DNA of 13,038 nucleotides, from the NCBI GenBank assembly GCA_021789355.1, contig JAJYJR010000098.1, positions 1-13,038 of the forward strand, read 5' to 3'. Source of the stretch: Chloroflexota bacterium. Lineage in GTDB: Bacteria; Chloroflexota; Limnocylindria; Limnocylindrales; CSP1-4. Under the pieces are notes generated by a model. The model did not search any database, was not told the origin of the DNA, and worked only from the letters and a program-made list of their open reading frames with translations. Position numbers and translations under genes: made by a program. Positions 7,866-13,038 of the stretch are shown one piece after another; the stretch's first letter is position 1; each line of letters opens with the position of its first letter.

Positions 7866-7900
7866 CTGCCGGACTGCGCCGCAGCATGCCAGTCCGGCAG
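7866..7900. repeat. Perfect 10-bp inverted repeat, operator-like
   Basis: CTGCCGGACT (7866-7875) and AGTCCGGCAG (7891-7900) are exact reverse complements separated by 15 bp, so the half-site centres are about 25 bp apart. The left arm includes the last part of an AGCCTGCCGGA repeat. It lies between the two divergent promoters and could bind a dimeric HTH protein, such as either neighbouring gene product. Confidence 0.55.
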
Positions 7901-7946
7901 CCTGACCGGCCGGGCGGGCGGGAGTGATCCCGCCGCGTGCGCCCGC

Positions 7947-7952
7947 TACGAT
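7947..7952 (+). promoter_or_regulatory. Candidate -10 box for the right-hand operon
   Basis: TACGAT fits the TAnnnT -10 pattern of high-GC bacteria. The matching -35 region (about 7924-7929, GTGATC) is weak. A transcript would start near 7959-7960, either giving a leader of about 50 nt before ATG 8010 or starting at the GTG of a short upstream frame. It reads away from the promoter at 7741-7770. Confidence 0.33.
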
Positions 7953-7959
7953 CTACGGT

Positions 7960-8013
7960 GTGGAGCCCGTCCAGCACCTGCCGGAGCCTGCCGCACGGGG
8001 GCAGCATCGATGA
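7960..8013 (+). CDS. Possible 17-aa leader peptide
   Basis: GTG 7960 opens a 17-codon frame (VEPVQHLPEPAARGQHR) whose TGA (8011-8013) overlaps the ATG of the next gene as ATGA. GTG lies 7 nt after TACGAT, so it would be leaderless and coupled to the downstream gene. Because the frame runs through the repeat motif, the overlap may be coincidence; the evidence is positional only. Confidence 0.2.
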   Translation: MEPVQHLPEPAARGQHR

Positions 8014-9041
8014 GGGATGCCGGTGCGCCCAAGGGGCGCCGATCCGATGGGCAGGGCCGCGTCCGCGGAGATCGGGCGAGCGCGCCGGCGGCCGGCACGT
8101 CCGAACCCCTGGCGGACCCGCGCGGGAAGCCGCCCGCGGGGTCGCCGAGTGACGGCGGGACGGTGGAGCCGGACGCTTCGGAGAACGCGGTCTGGCTCGT
8201 CAGTGCCGGGTACCAGATCGTCCGGATGACGCAAGCGGCCGAACGCCAACGCGCCCAGGTGCTCGACGAAGCCCGCCAACAGCGCCCCGATCTGCCTGAC
8301 GCCAAGTTCGGGATCCTCACCGACCGGGGCTTTCCACTGGCCGTCCCCTTCACGGCCACGGTGGACGAGGTCCTGGCCTACCTCGAGACGTTTGGCCCGC
8401 CGCCGGCGCCGTCTGCTGCGGCGCAGCAGGCGGCCGAGCGCCAGCGGGGCGAGGTCCTCGACGCAGCCCGCCATCAGCGCCCCGACCTGACGGACGCCCA
8501 GTTCGCCATCCTCACCGACCGGGGCTTTCCGTTGACCGTCCCCTTCGCGGCCACGGTGGACGAGGTGCTGGCCTACGTCAATGCTGTGCGTCCCCTGCCG
8601 CTGGCGCCGTCGGCCGCGGCACAGGAGGCGGCCGAACACCAACGAATCGAGGCGCTCCAGGAAGCCCGCCACCAGCGCCCCGACCTGACCGACGCCGAGT
8701 TCGCCGTCCTGACCGACCACGAGTTCCCGCTGGCCGTGCCGTTCGTCGCGACGGTCGAGGAGGTTCTCGCCTACCTCGCTGCCGCACGCCCGCGGGGCCG
8801 GCGGCGCTCGCCCACCGGTGGCGCCGGTCGGCCGCGTCTGCAAGAGCCCGCCCTGCGCGACGAGCTGCAGCGGGTGCTGGCAGAGCTGCGCGACGAAGGC
8901 GAGGATCGGCCCACCCGGGCGCTGGTGGCCGAGCGCCTCGGAATCGAACCCGCCACGCTCCGTCGGCGCTTGCAGCGGTTCCCCGACCTGCGCACCTTGC
9001 TGCCCACGTCGGGCCGCCCGAGGCGCATCGACCGCGCATAA
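8010..9041 (+). CDS. Triple-repeat protein with a C-terminal HTH
   Basis: A 343-aa protein of unrecognised family. Residues 1-58 are disordered and Gly/Pro/Arg-rich. Three tandem units start near 76, 141 and 207 (period 65-66 aa). Their shared core is L-EAR-QRPDLTDA-FAILTDRGFPLAVPF-ATVDEVLAYL: a polar helix, a likely beta hairpin and a second helix. Ala/Pro linkers separate the units. Residues 281-333 look like an HTH (VAERLGIEPATLRRRLQRFPDL), so DNA binding is likely, with the repeats as sensor, assembly or extra DNA-contact modules. The start at ATG 8010 has GGGGG 9 nt upstream. It is first in the rightward gene set, 35 bp before the RHH gene, and divergent from the winged-helix protein. 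The function is unknown. Confidence 0.82.
   Translation: MRDAGAPKGRRSDGQGRVRGDRASAPAAGTSEPLADPRGKPPAGSPSDGGTVEPDASENAVWLVSAGYQIVRMTQAAERQRAQVLDEARQQRPDLPDAKFGILTDRGFPLAVPFTATVDEVLAYLETFGPPPAPSAAAQQAAERQRGEVLDAARHQRPDLTDAQFAILTDRGFPLTVPFAATVDEVLAYVNAVRPLPLAPSAAAQEAAEHQRIEALQEARHQRPDLTDAEFAVLTDHEFPLAVPFVATVEEVLAYLAAARPRGRRRSPTGGAGRPRLQEPALRDELQRVLAELRDEGEDRPTRALVAERLGIEPATLRRRLQRFPDLRTLLPTSGRPRRIDRA
8235..8783 (+). repeat. Three tandem coding repeats of 195-198 bp
   Basis: Units start at about 8235, 8430 and 8628; the third ends near 8783. The DNA is still clearly similar between copies, for example around CAGCGCCCCGACCTGAC and in the segments encoding LTDRGFPL and ATVDEVLAY. Units 1 and 2 look more alike than unit 3, which has HEFPL for RGFPL. 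This suggests internal duplication recent enough to retain nucleotide similarity, although GC bias also constrains codons. Confidence 0.85.
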
Positions 9042-9076
9042 ACCCTGGCGCCCATTCTTGAGCTTGGACCGGGGGG

Positions 9077-9292
9077 GTGACCGATCGACACTCCCCGTTG
9101 ATGAAAGCCATCTACGTCGTCCTGCCGACCGAAGCCTTCGAGGCGTTGCGCCGCTTGGCCGCTCGCGAGCTGCGCCATCCCCGCCAGCAGGCCGCGCGGC
9201 TCATTCTCGACGGACTCCGGCGCGAGGTGAGCGACGTATCGCTCAGCGCGGCCGCCGGCGAGGCCGCGAGAGAGCGACGCCGCGATGGGTAG
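9077..9292 (+). CDS. Small ribbon-helix-helix-like protein
   Basis: A 71-aa protein. KAIYVVLPTEA (10-20) fits the N-terminal beta strand of an RHH dimer. FEALRRLAARELRH and PRQQAARLILDGLRREV (21-51) fit the two helices, with a basic tail. RHH proteins are small DNA-binding dimers used as copy-number, partition or antitoxin regulators. The start is GTG 9077 after a G-run; ATG 9101 would begin MKAIYVVLP but has no ribosome-binding site. The stop overlaps the next start by 8 nt (ATGGGTAG). It sits at the head of the coupled gene set, so autoregulation is plausible but inferred. Confidence 0.7.
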   Translation: MTDRHSPLMKAIYVVLPTEAFEALRRLAARELRHPRQQAARLILDGLRREVSDVSLSAAAGEAARERRRDG

Positions 9293-9644
9293 CCGACGCA
9301 TGCGAGGCGCGACGTTGCCCAGGGGGCCGGTCGGCTCGGTGGAGCCCTCGGTGGATGCGGCCCCGGCCAATCACGCGACCCCCCTGCCGTACTGGGCCAA
9401 GAACCGGGTTCAACGAGTTCCCGATCGGCGATGCTCGATCTGCGGCGGCGAGGTGCGGCGCGCCCACCGCGGACCCACCCCCCGCTGCTGTGTGAGCTGC
9501 GAGCTCGGCCGGCGCCGCGTGCGCCAGCTGCGCGCCTACCTGCGCGCGGCCGAGCGCCTGGCCGACGCGCTCGGCCGACCGGAGGTGGCCGAGGCCGCGC
9601 GCCTCGCGACCGGGACGCTCGACGCCCGAGGCGGGCACGCATGA
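9285..9644 (+). CDS. Small Cys4 zinc-binding protein
   Basis: A 119-aa protein with two cysteine pairs: CSIC (50-53) and CCVSC (68-72), about 15 residues apart, consistent with one zinc site (zinc ribbon or treble clef-like). The N-terminus is basic and probably flexible. The region after the cysteines (73-112) is a long amphipathic helix rich in Arg, Leu and Ala. It may bind nucleic acid or link proteins; no family is recognised. The 8-nt overlap with the RHH gene and 4-nt overlap with the ATPase gene (ATGA, 9641-9644) suggest production with, and possibly action in, the replication complex. Confidence 0.68.
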   Translation: MGSRRMRGATLPRGPVGSVEPSVDAAPANHATPLPYWAKNRVQRVPDRRCSICGGEVRRAHRGPTPRCCVSCELGRRRVRQLRAYLRAAERLADALGRPEVAEAARLATGTLDARGGHA

Positions 9645-11437
9645 CCGGCCCGACAGCGGCAGCCGCTCCCCGCCCCAACGGCGCGGACGGACCGGCGCGC
9701 CCGGCGCACCAGCGCTACGAGATCCGCGACCCATCGGGGGCGCTCCTCGCGATCCACGAGCGAATCGACGCGGCCGACGGGTCCAAGCGCTTCCTCTGGC
9801 GCAGTCCGGACGGCGCGCTCGGGCTCGGCGAGCGCGCGGCCTCCGAGCTGCCCCTCTACGGGATCGAGCGCCTCGACGGGTTCGCCTCGCGCGTCCTCGT
9901 GACCGAGGGCGAGAAGGCGGCCCAGGCGCTGCTCGATCGGGGCGTTCCCGCGGTGGGCACCGTGACCGGCGCGTCGGGCTGCCCCGGCGCCCGGGCGCTG
10001 GGCGAACTCGCCGGGCGGCACATCGTCCTCTGGCCCGACGCGGACGAGCCCGGGCGCCGCCACATGGACGCCCTCGCCGTGCGCCTCGCTGGCATCGCCG
10101 CGTCCGTGGCGATCATCGAGCCACCGGCCGGCGTGCGGTCAGGCTGGGACGCCGCGGACGCGGTGGCCGAGGGGCGCGACCTCGCGGCCCTCGTGGCGGC
10201 CGCGCGCCCGTTCGAGCCTTCGACCCGCCGCCCCAGCCGCGACCTCGAGACCGGCGGGCAGCCCCCGGAGACGCTGGTCATTACCCGCCTCGCGGACGTC
10301 GCAGCGCAGCCGGTGGAGTGGCTCTGGCCGGGCTACCTCCCCTCCGGGATGCTCTGCCTGCTCGACGGAGACCCGGGCGTCGGCAAGAGCACCCTCACCG
10401 ACGATCTCGCGGCCCGCGCGAGCACGGGCCGGCCGATGCCGGACGGCTCCGGCGGCGGCGAGCCCGCGGGCGTCGTCATCCTCTCCGCCGAGGACGATCT
10501 CGCGCGCACGGTGCGCCCGCGGCTCGAGGCCGCCGGTGCCGACCTCGCCCGGATCGCCACCGTCGCCCTCCGCGAACGCGACGGCGGCATGCGAGCGCCG
10601 CTCATCACGCGCGAGGACCTCGCCGCGGTGGAGCTGGCGGTCAAGGACACCGATGCGCGCTTCCTCATCGTCGACCCGCTCATGGCCTACCTGCCCGACG
10701 AGACCAACACCAACCGCGACCACGACGTGCGCCGGGCGCTCCGGGGGCTCGCCGAGCTCGCGGAGCGGACCGGCTGCGCGGTGCTCGCGGTGCGCCACCT
10801 GCGCAAGGGCGCGGCTGAGAACCCCCTGTATCGGGGCGGGGGCAGCATCGGCATCATCGCGGCCGCCCGCGCGGCCTTCCTCCTCGCGCGTGATCCCGAG
10901 GACGCAGAGCGGCGGGTCCTCGCGCCCTTGAAGATGAACGTCGCGCCCGAGCCACCCGCCCGTGCCTTCCGCCTGGAACTGGGACCCGGCCACGCCCATC
11001 CGCACGTCAGCTGGGAGGGCGTCTCGCCGCTCGATGCCAGCGCACTGCTGGCGGTACCCGACGGCACGGAGGACCGCTCGGCCCTCCAGGAGGCCAAGGA
11101 GGTCCTGCGCCAGATCCTCGCCGACGGCCCGGAACGGGCGGACGTCGCGCGGCTCCTGGCACGCCGCGCGGGCGTGAGCGATCGGACGCTCGCCCGCGCC
11201 CGCCAGTCCCTCGCGATCGTGCCTCGCCACGTCGGCCGGCCGGGCGAGTCCGACCAACACTGGGAGTGGTGCCTGCCCCCGAAGGCTGCCAACGGAGCCC
11301 GAAGGTTGCCATCCTCAGCACTTGGCACCCTTGGGACCGGGCTGGCAGCCTTCGACGATCCGGACGCCGCGGACCCGACGGCCATCGAGGCCGACTGCCC
11401 GCGCTCCGCCTTAGCCCTGGAGGCGGACGATGAGTAG
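9641..11437 (+). CDS. TOPRIM plus RepA-type AAA/RecA-like ATPase
   Basis: A 598-aa putative replication protein of a plasmid or integrative element. A TOPRIM-like region (86-175) has LVTEGEKAAQALL, LWPDADEPGRRH and GWDAADA, as in primase-type domains. A RepA/AAA_25 hexameric ATPase domain follows, with Walker A GDPGVGKST (243-251), LSAEDD (281-286), Walker B FLIVDPL (341-347) and RHLRKG (385-390). A C-terminal winged-helix-like region (483-545) ends in HWEWCLPP. The last 50 residues are low-conservation tail and overlie the dyad array at 11280-11354. I start at ATG 9641, preceded by GAGGCGGG and overlapping the previous stop as ATGA; the frame continues upstream to 9431 only as the shadow of the zinc-protein gene. 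Helicase or primase activity in element replication is inferred from the domains. Confidence 0.85.
   Translation: MTGPTAAAAPRPNGADGPARPAHQRYEIRDPSGALLAIHERIDAADGSKRFLWRSPDGALGLGERAASELPLYGIERLDGFASRVLVTEGEKAAQALLDRGVPAVGTVTGASGCPGARALGELAGRHIVLWPDADEPGRRHMDALAVRLAGIAASVAIIEPPAGVRSGWDAADAVAEGRDLAALVAAARPFEPSTRRPSRDLETGGQPPETLVITRLADVAAQPVEWLWPGYLPSGMLCLLDGDPGVGKSTLTDDLAARASTGRPMPDGSGGGEPAGVVILSAEDDLARTVRPRLEAAGADLARIATVALRERDGGMRAPLITREDLAAVELAVKDTDARFLIVDPLMAYLPDETNTNRDHDVRRALRGLAELAERTGCAVLAVRHLRKGAAENPLYRGGGSIGIIAAARAAFLLARDPEDAERRVLAPLKMNVAPEPPARAFRLELGPGHAHPHVSWEGVSPLDASALLAVPDGTEDRSALQEAKEVLRQILADGPERADVARLLARRAGVSDRTLARARQSLAIVPRHVGRPGESDQHWEWCLPPKAANGARRLPSSALGTLGTGLAAFDDPDAADPTAIEADCPRSALALEADDE
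11280..11354. repeat. 75-bp dyad-symmetric array of four 12-mers
   Basis: Two direct and two inverted copies of one motif: CGAAGGCTGCCA (11280-11291), CGAAGGTTGCCA (11300-11311), then TGGCACCCTTGG (11323-11334) and TGGCAGCCTTCG (11343-11354). The outer pair is an exact 12-bp inverted repeat, the inner pair matches at 10 of 12, and both pairs share the centre 11317. Start-to-start spacing is 20 bp on each side, near two helical turns. The copies fall in different reading frames (for example K-A-A versus R-R-L-P), so the pattern is at DNA level. It lies 75 bp upstream of the ParB-domain methyltransferase start. Candidate roles are an origin iteron set, a partition site, an operator or a recombination site. 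Confidence 0.8.
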
Positions 11438-12674
11438 CCCGGTGGCGCTCGGTCCGTACCAGGTCCTGCCGCCGCTCACCGCGGACGAGTATGCGGCCCT
11501 GAAGGCCGACATCGCCGGCCGGGGCGTGCTCGTGCCGATCGAGCTCGACGAGGCGGGGCACGTCCTCGATGGCCACCATCGGCAGCGGGCCGCGTTGGAG
11601 CTCGGACTGGCGGAGGTGCCGACCGTCGTGCGCGCCGGACTCTCGGAGGCGCAGAAGCGCGAGCACGCGTTGCGGTTGAACCTGCTCCGTCGCCAGCTCG
11701 GCCCAGTGGCCTGGGCCGACGCCTTCCGGGCGCTCGCGGAGACCCGCGGCCTGGGCGAGCGGCTGGGTGGCCCCGGTGGCCGACCCAGCGGAAACGCGGA
11801 CAGCGTGACCGCGTTAGCCGCCGAGCTCGGGGTCTCGCCGCGCACGGCGCGTCGCCGCCTCCGGCTGGCGGACCAGCTCAGCGCCCATCCCGACCTCGCG
11901 GCGGCCGTCGATCGGGGCGACCTCGCAGCCGCCCGCGCCCGCCAAACCGCCCGTCTCCGCGACGGGCGCGCCCAGCTGCTCAGCCGCCCGGTGCCGGCGC
12001 CCGAACCGTCCTGCGACCTGCGCCTGGGCGACTTCCGCACCGTGCTCGCGGACCTCGCGGACGGGTCCGTCGATTTCGTCTTCACCGATCCGCCGTACCT
12101 TGCCGAGGCGGTGCCGCTCTACGCGGATCTGGGCCGCCTCGCCGCCCGGGTGCTCAAGCCCGGTGGCCTCCTGATCGCGTACACCGGACACGCCCACCTG
12201 CCAGCTGTGCTCAACGCGCTCGGGGAGCATCTCGCCTACCAGTGGACCTGCGCCATCGTCTATCGGGGCGGGCAGGCCGCGCTGCCCTGGCGGCACCTGC
12301 GCGTCGGCTGGAAGCCCCTCCTCTTGTTCGCCCGCCCGCCGGCGGGCGCCGGATCCTGGTGTGCGGACACCGTCGTCTCGGACGCCGCCTCGGCCGCGAA
12401 GACCCTTCATCCGTGGCAGCAGTCCGGCGACCCCGCGCGCTACTACCTCCGCCGGCTCACCGCGCCGGGCGCCCTCGTGTGCGACCCCTTCACCGGATCG
12501 GGTACCACCGCGGTGGTGGCGCTCGCGCTGGGGCGCAGGTTCGTGGGCGCGGAGCTCGACCCCGAGACGTACGCCGTCGCCCGCGGGCGCATCGCCGCCG
12601 CGCAGCAGGCGGCTCCCGACCCCGAGGACTACGCCGACGCCCTGGCGGCGGTGGAGGACGAGCGCGATGCGTGA
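11430..12674 (+). CDS. ParB-domain / DNA methyltransferase fusion
   Basis: A 414-aa protein with three parts. Residues 8-90 are a ParB/Spo0J N-terminal domain (LKADIAGRGVLVPIELDEAG, then the signature LDGHHRQRAALELG at 46-59). Residues about 120-150 are an HTH (VTALAAELGVSPRTARRRLRLADQL). Residues 195-395 are a beta-class methyltransferase with TDPPYL (219-224) before DPFTGSGTTAVVALALGRR (352-370), which modifies adenine or cytosine N4. The family is common on phages and mobile elements, where it may methylate element DNA against restriction or control gene expression. GGAGG (11419-11423) precedes ATG 11430 by 6 nt; the start overlaps the ATPase stop by 8 nt (ATGAGTAG). Partition activity is not shown. 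The domain call is strong; the biological role is inferred. Confidence 0.87.
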   Translation: MSSPVALGPYQVLPPLTADEYAALKADIAGRGVLVPIELDEAGHVLDGHHRQRAALELGLAEVPTVVRAGLSEAQKREHALRLNLLRRQLGPVAWADAFRALAETRGLGERLGGPGGRPSGNADSVTALAAELGVSPRTARRRLRLADQLSAHPDLAAAVDRGDLAAARARQTARLRDGRAQLLSRPVPAPEPSCDLRLGDFRTVLADLADGSVDFVFTDPPYLAEAVPLYADLGRLAARVLKPGGLLIAYTGHAHLPAVLNALGEHLAYQWTCAIVYRGGQAALPWRHLRVGWKPLLLFARPPAGAGSWCADTVVSDAASAAKTLHPWQQSGDPARYYLRRLTAPGALVCDPFTGSGTTAVVALALGRRFVGAELDPETYAVARGRIAAAQQAAPDPEDYADALAAVEDERDA

Positions 12675-12813
12675 CCGAGCGCGCCGGCCGCGCACTCGTA
12701 CCGCGGCCGCAGCCGCCGACCCGCTCCTCGCCGCCCTGGTCGATCTGCTCCGCTCGGCCGAGCCGGCGGCCCGCGCACGGCCCGCCCGGCGAGGTAGGAT
12801 GCCCCGACCATGA
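12667..12813 (+). CDS. 48-aa coupled small protein
   Basis: A short basic protein with no recognised family. It has an Arg-rich N-terminus, a central helix (AAAAADPLLAALVDLLRS, 13-30) and an Arg/Pro-rich tail. Support comes from position: GGAGG (12653-12657) lies 9 nt before ATG 12667, the start overlaps the methyltransferase stop by 8 nt (ATGCGTGA), and the stop overlaps the recombinase start as ATGA (12810-12813). It could be a small recombinase partner or simply a coupling cistron. Confidence 0.5.
   Translation: MRDRARRPRTRTAAAAADPLLAALVDLLRSAEPAARARPARRGRMPRP
12795..12800 (+). promoter_or_regulatory. Possible -10 box before the recombinase
   Basis: TAGGAT fits TAnnnT and lies 9 nt before ATG 12810, so the recombinase could have its own near-leaderless transcript in addition to coupled translation. 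No -35 box is evident, and the 12-bp region before it is almost all G and C. Confidence 0.25.
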
Positions 12814-13038
12814 GGTTGCCGACCTCCCTCGACGGGCTCTCGGGACTCCGAGCCGCGCGCTGGATCCGCGAGTCGACCGAGCGTCAGGTCGACCGCTACG
12901 GCCCCGACGCGCAGCGCGAGCAGCAGGACCGCGCGATCGAGCGGTACGGCCTCGTGGATAGCGGGATCGCGTGGTCGGTCGCCCACTCGGGGCGCACCAT
13001 CGCGGGCACCCGCCAGTTCGCCGACATGCTCGCCCGGG
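12810..13038 (+). CDS. Serine recombinase, N-terminal part, cut by window end
   Basis: Seventy-six residues are visible and the frame runs off the right edge. AARWIRESTERQ (15-26) matches the start of the resolvase/invertase catalytic domain; S22 is the likely nucleophile and R20 the conserved arginine. RYGPDAQREQQDRAI (29-43) fits the helix after the nucleophile as seen in large serine recombinases of phages and integrative elements, and the segment IAGTRQFADMLAR reaches the next catalytic helix. It would integrate and excise the element, but its full size and the att sites lie outside the window. ATG 12810 overlaps the small protein stop (ATGA). Large integrase versus smaller resolvase cannot be settled here. 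Confidence 0.85.
   Translation, partial: MRLPTSLDGLSGLRAARWIRESTERQVDRYGPDAQREQQDRAIERYGLVDSGIAWSVAHSGRTIAGTRQFADMLAR

Larger units (their letters stand above)
7794..7995. repeat. Direct repeats in the divergent intergenic region
   Basis: The 275-bp gap 7735-8009 has no gene of convincing size but many copies of one motif. AGCCTGCCGGA occurs exactly at 7794-7804 and 7863-7873, as AGCCTGCCGCA at 7985-7995, and more loosely at 7899-7909. A 14-mer, GCCGGAGCCTGCCG, is identical at 7858-7871 and 7980-7993, and CGGACCGC repeats at 7837-7844 and 7852-7859. The layout could be iterons of a replication origin or operator sites shared by the two divergent genes. In GC-rich DNA some repetition is expected by chance, but the exact 14-mer pair is hard to dismiss. 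Confidence 0.6.
7243..13038. mobile_element. Backbone of a putative integrative/plasmid-like element
   Basis: Replication ATPase, ParB-domain methyltransferase, small DNA-binding proteins and a serine recombinase lie in one coupled array, a combination typical of integrative or plasmid-like elements. GC is higher here than in the restriction and XRE segment to the left. The right edge is beyond the window; the left edge is unknown, and the defence genes may be cargo inside the same element. No direct repeats or tRNA that would mark an attachment site were seen. Confidence 0.45.

Noticed and set aside
7735..8007. Upstream extension of the winged-helix protein frame
   Set aside because: The translation is Arg/Pro/Gly-rich noise across the repeat-rich intergenic DNA, while ATG 7734 is followed by a clear fold and preceded by a TATATG box.
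7953..8843. Minus-strand 296-aa frame with repeats
   Set aside because: It is the antisense shadow of the triple-repeat gene; its repeats mirror those of the plus strand, which has the better protein and an HTH.
9431..9640. Upstream extension of the TOPRIM/ATPase frame
   Set aside because: It overlaps the Cys4 gene in another frame and is Arg/Pro-rich; ATG 9641 has a GAGGCGGG site and an ATGA overlap.
10139..11260. Minus-strand 373-aa frame
   Set aside because: It is antisense to the ATPase gene, where all ATPase motifs are read on the plus strand; long antisense frames are expected at this GC content.
12329..12344. 16-bp perfect palindrome CGCCCGCCGGCGGGCG
   Set aside because: It contains only G and C, lies within methyltransferase coding sequence encoding ARPPAGA, and is not repeated nearby; chance is likely at this base composition.
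12361..12666. Longer version of the 48-aa small protein
   Set aside because: The upstream part overlaps the methyltransferase C-terminus in another frame and is Arg/Pro/Ser-rich; only the part from ATG 12667 has a ribosome-binding site.
11814..12986. Minus-strand 390-aa frame
   Set aside because: It is antisense to the methyltransferase and recombinase genes and carries no recognisable motif.

Overview
The window is about 13 kb of high-GC bacterial DNA with dense, mostly overlapping genes. Several starts are GTG or TTG, and three may be leaderless. This fits a high-GC lineage such as Actinomycetota or Chloroflexota, but nothing in the window is a phylogenetic marker, so the host is a guess. 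I saw no tRNA, rRNA, CRISPR array, transposase or attachment site.

Left part (about 240-7052) is an accessory defence segment of moderate GC (about 62-67% in sampled lines). A plus-strand operon encodes an XRE-type HTH protein, an ImmA/IrrE-like metallopeptidase and a PIN-like protein; the layout looks like a regulator-protease-nuclease (toxin-antitoxin-like) module. Converging on it is a minus-strand operon with a compact type III-like restriction-modification system. It contains mod (DPPF...FAGSG methyltransferase), res (helicase plus a C-terminal D...ETK nuclease motif; true GTG start at 5424, overlapping the mod stop) and a third gene of unknown function with a HEPN-like NKIKHRF stretch.

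Middle part (7053-8009) holds hairpins, a likely terminator, a small minus-strand winged-helix protein with one transmembrane segment, and a repeat-rich divergent intergenic region. It is both a control region and a candidate replication or operator site.

Right part (8010-13038, about 75% GC or more in sampled lines) is the backbone of an integrative or plasmid-like element. It begins with a protein made of three 65-66-residue repeats and a C-terminal HTH. Six genes linked by 4- or 8-nt overlaps follow: an RHH-like protein, a Cys4 zinc protein, a TOPRIM plus RepA-type ATPase, a ParB-domain/DNA-methyltransferase fusion, a 48-aa peptide, and a serine recombinase cut off by the window end. The tail of the ATPase gene carries a 75-bp array of four 12-mers with exact dyad symmetry, in different reading frames. 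That is a strong hint of a DNA site (origin, partition site or operator).

My reading is that the right half replicates, partitions, methylates and integrates the element, and the left half is defence cargo. The best candidates for something undescribed are the dyad array with the adjacent ParB-methyltransferase, and the triple-repeat HTH protein with its repeat-rich divergent promoter region.
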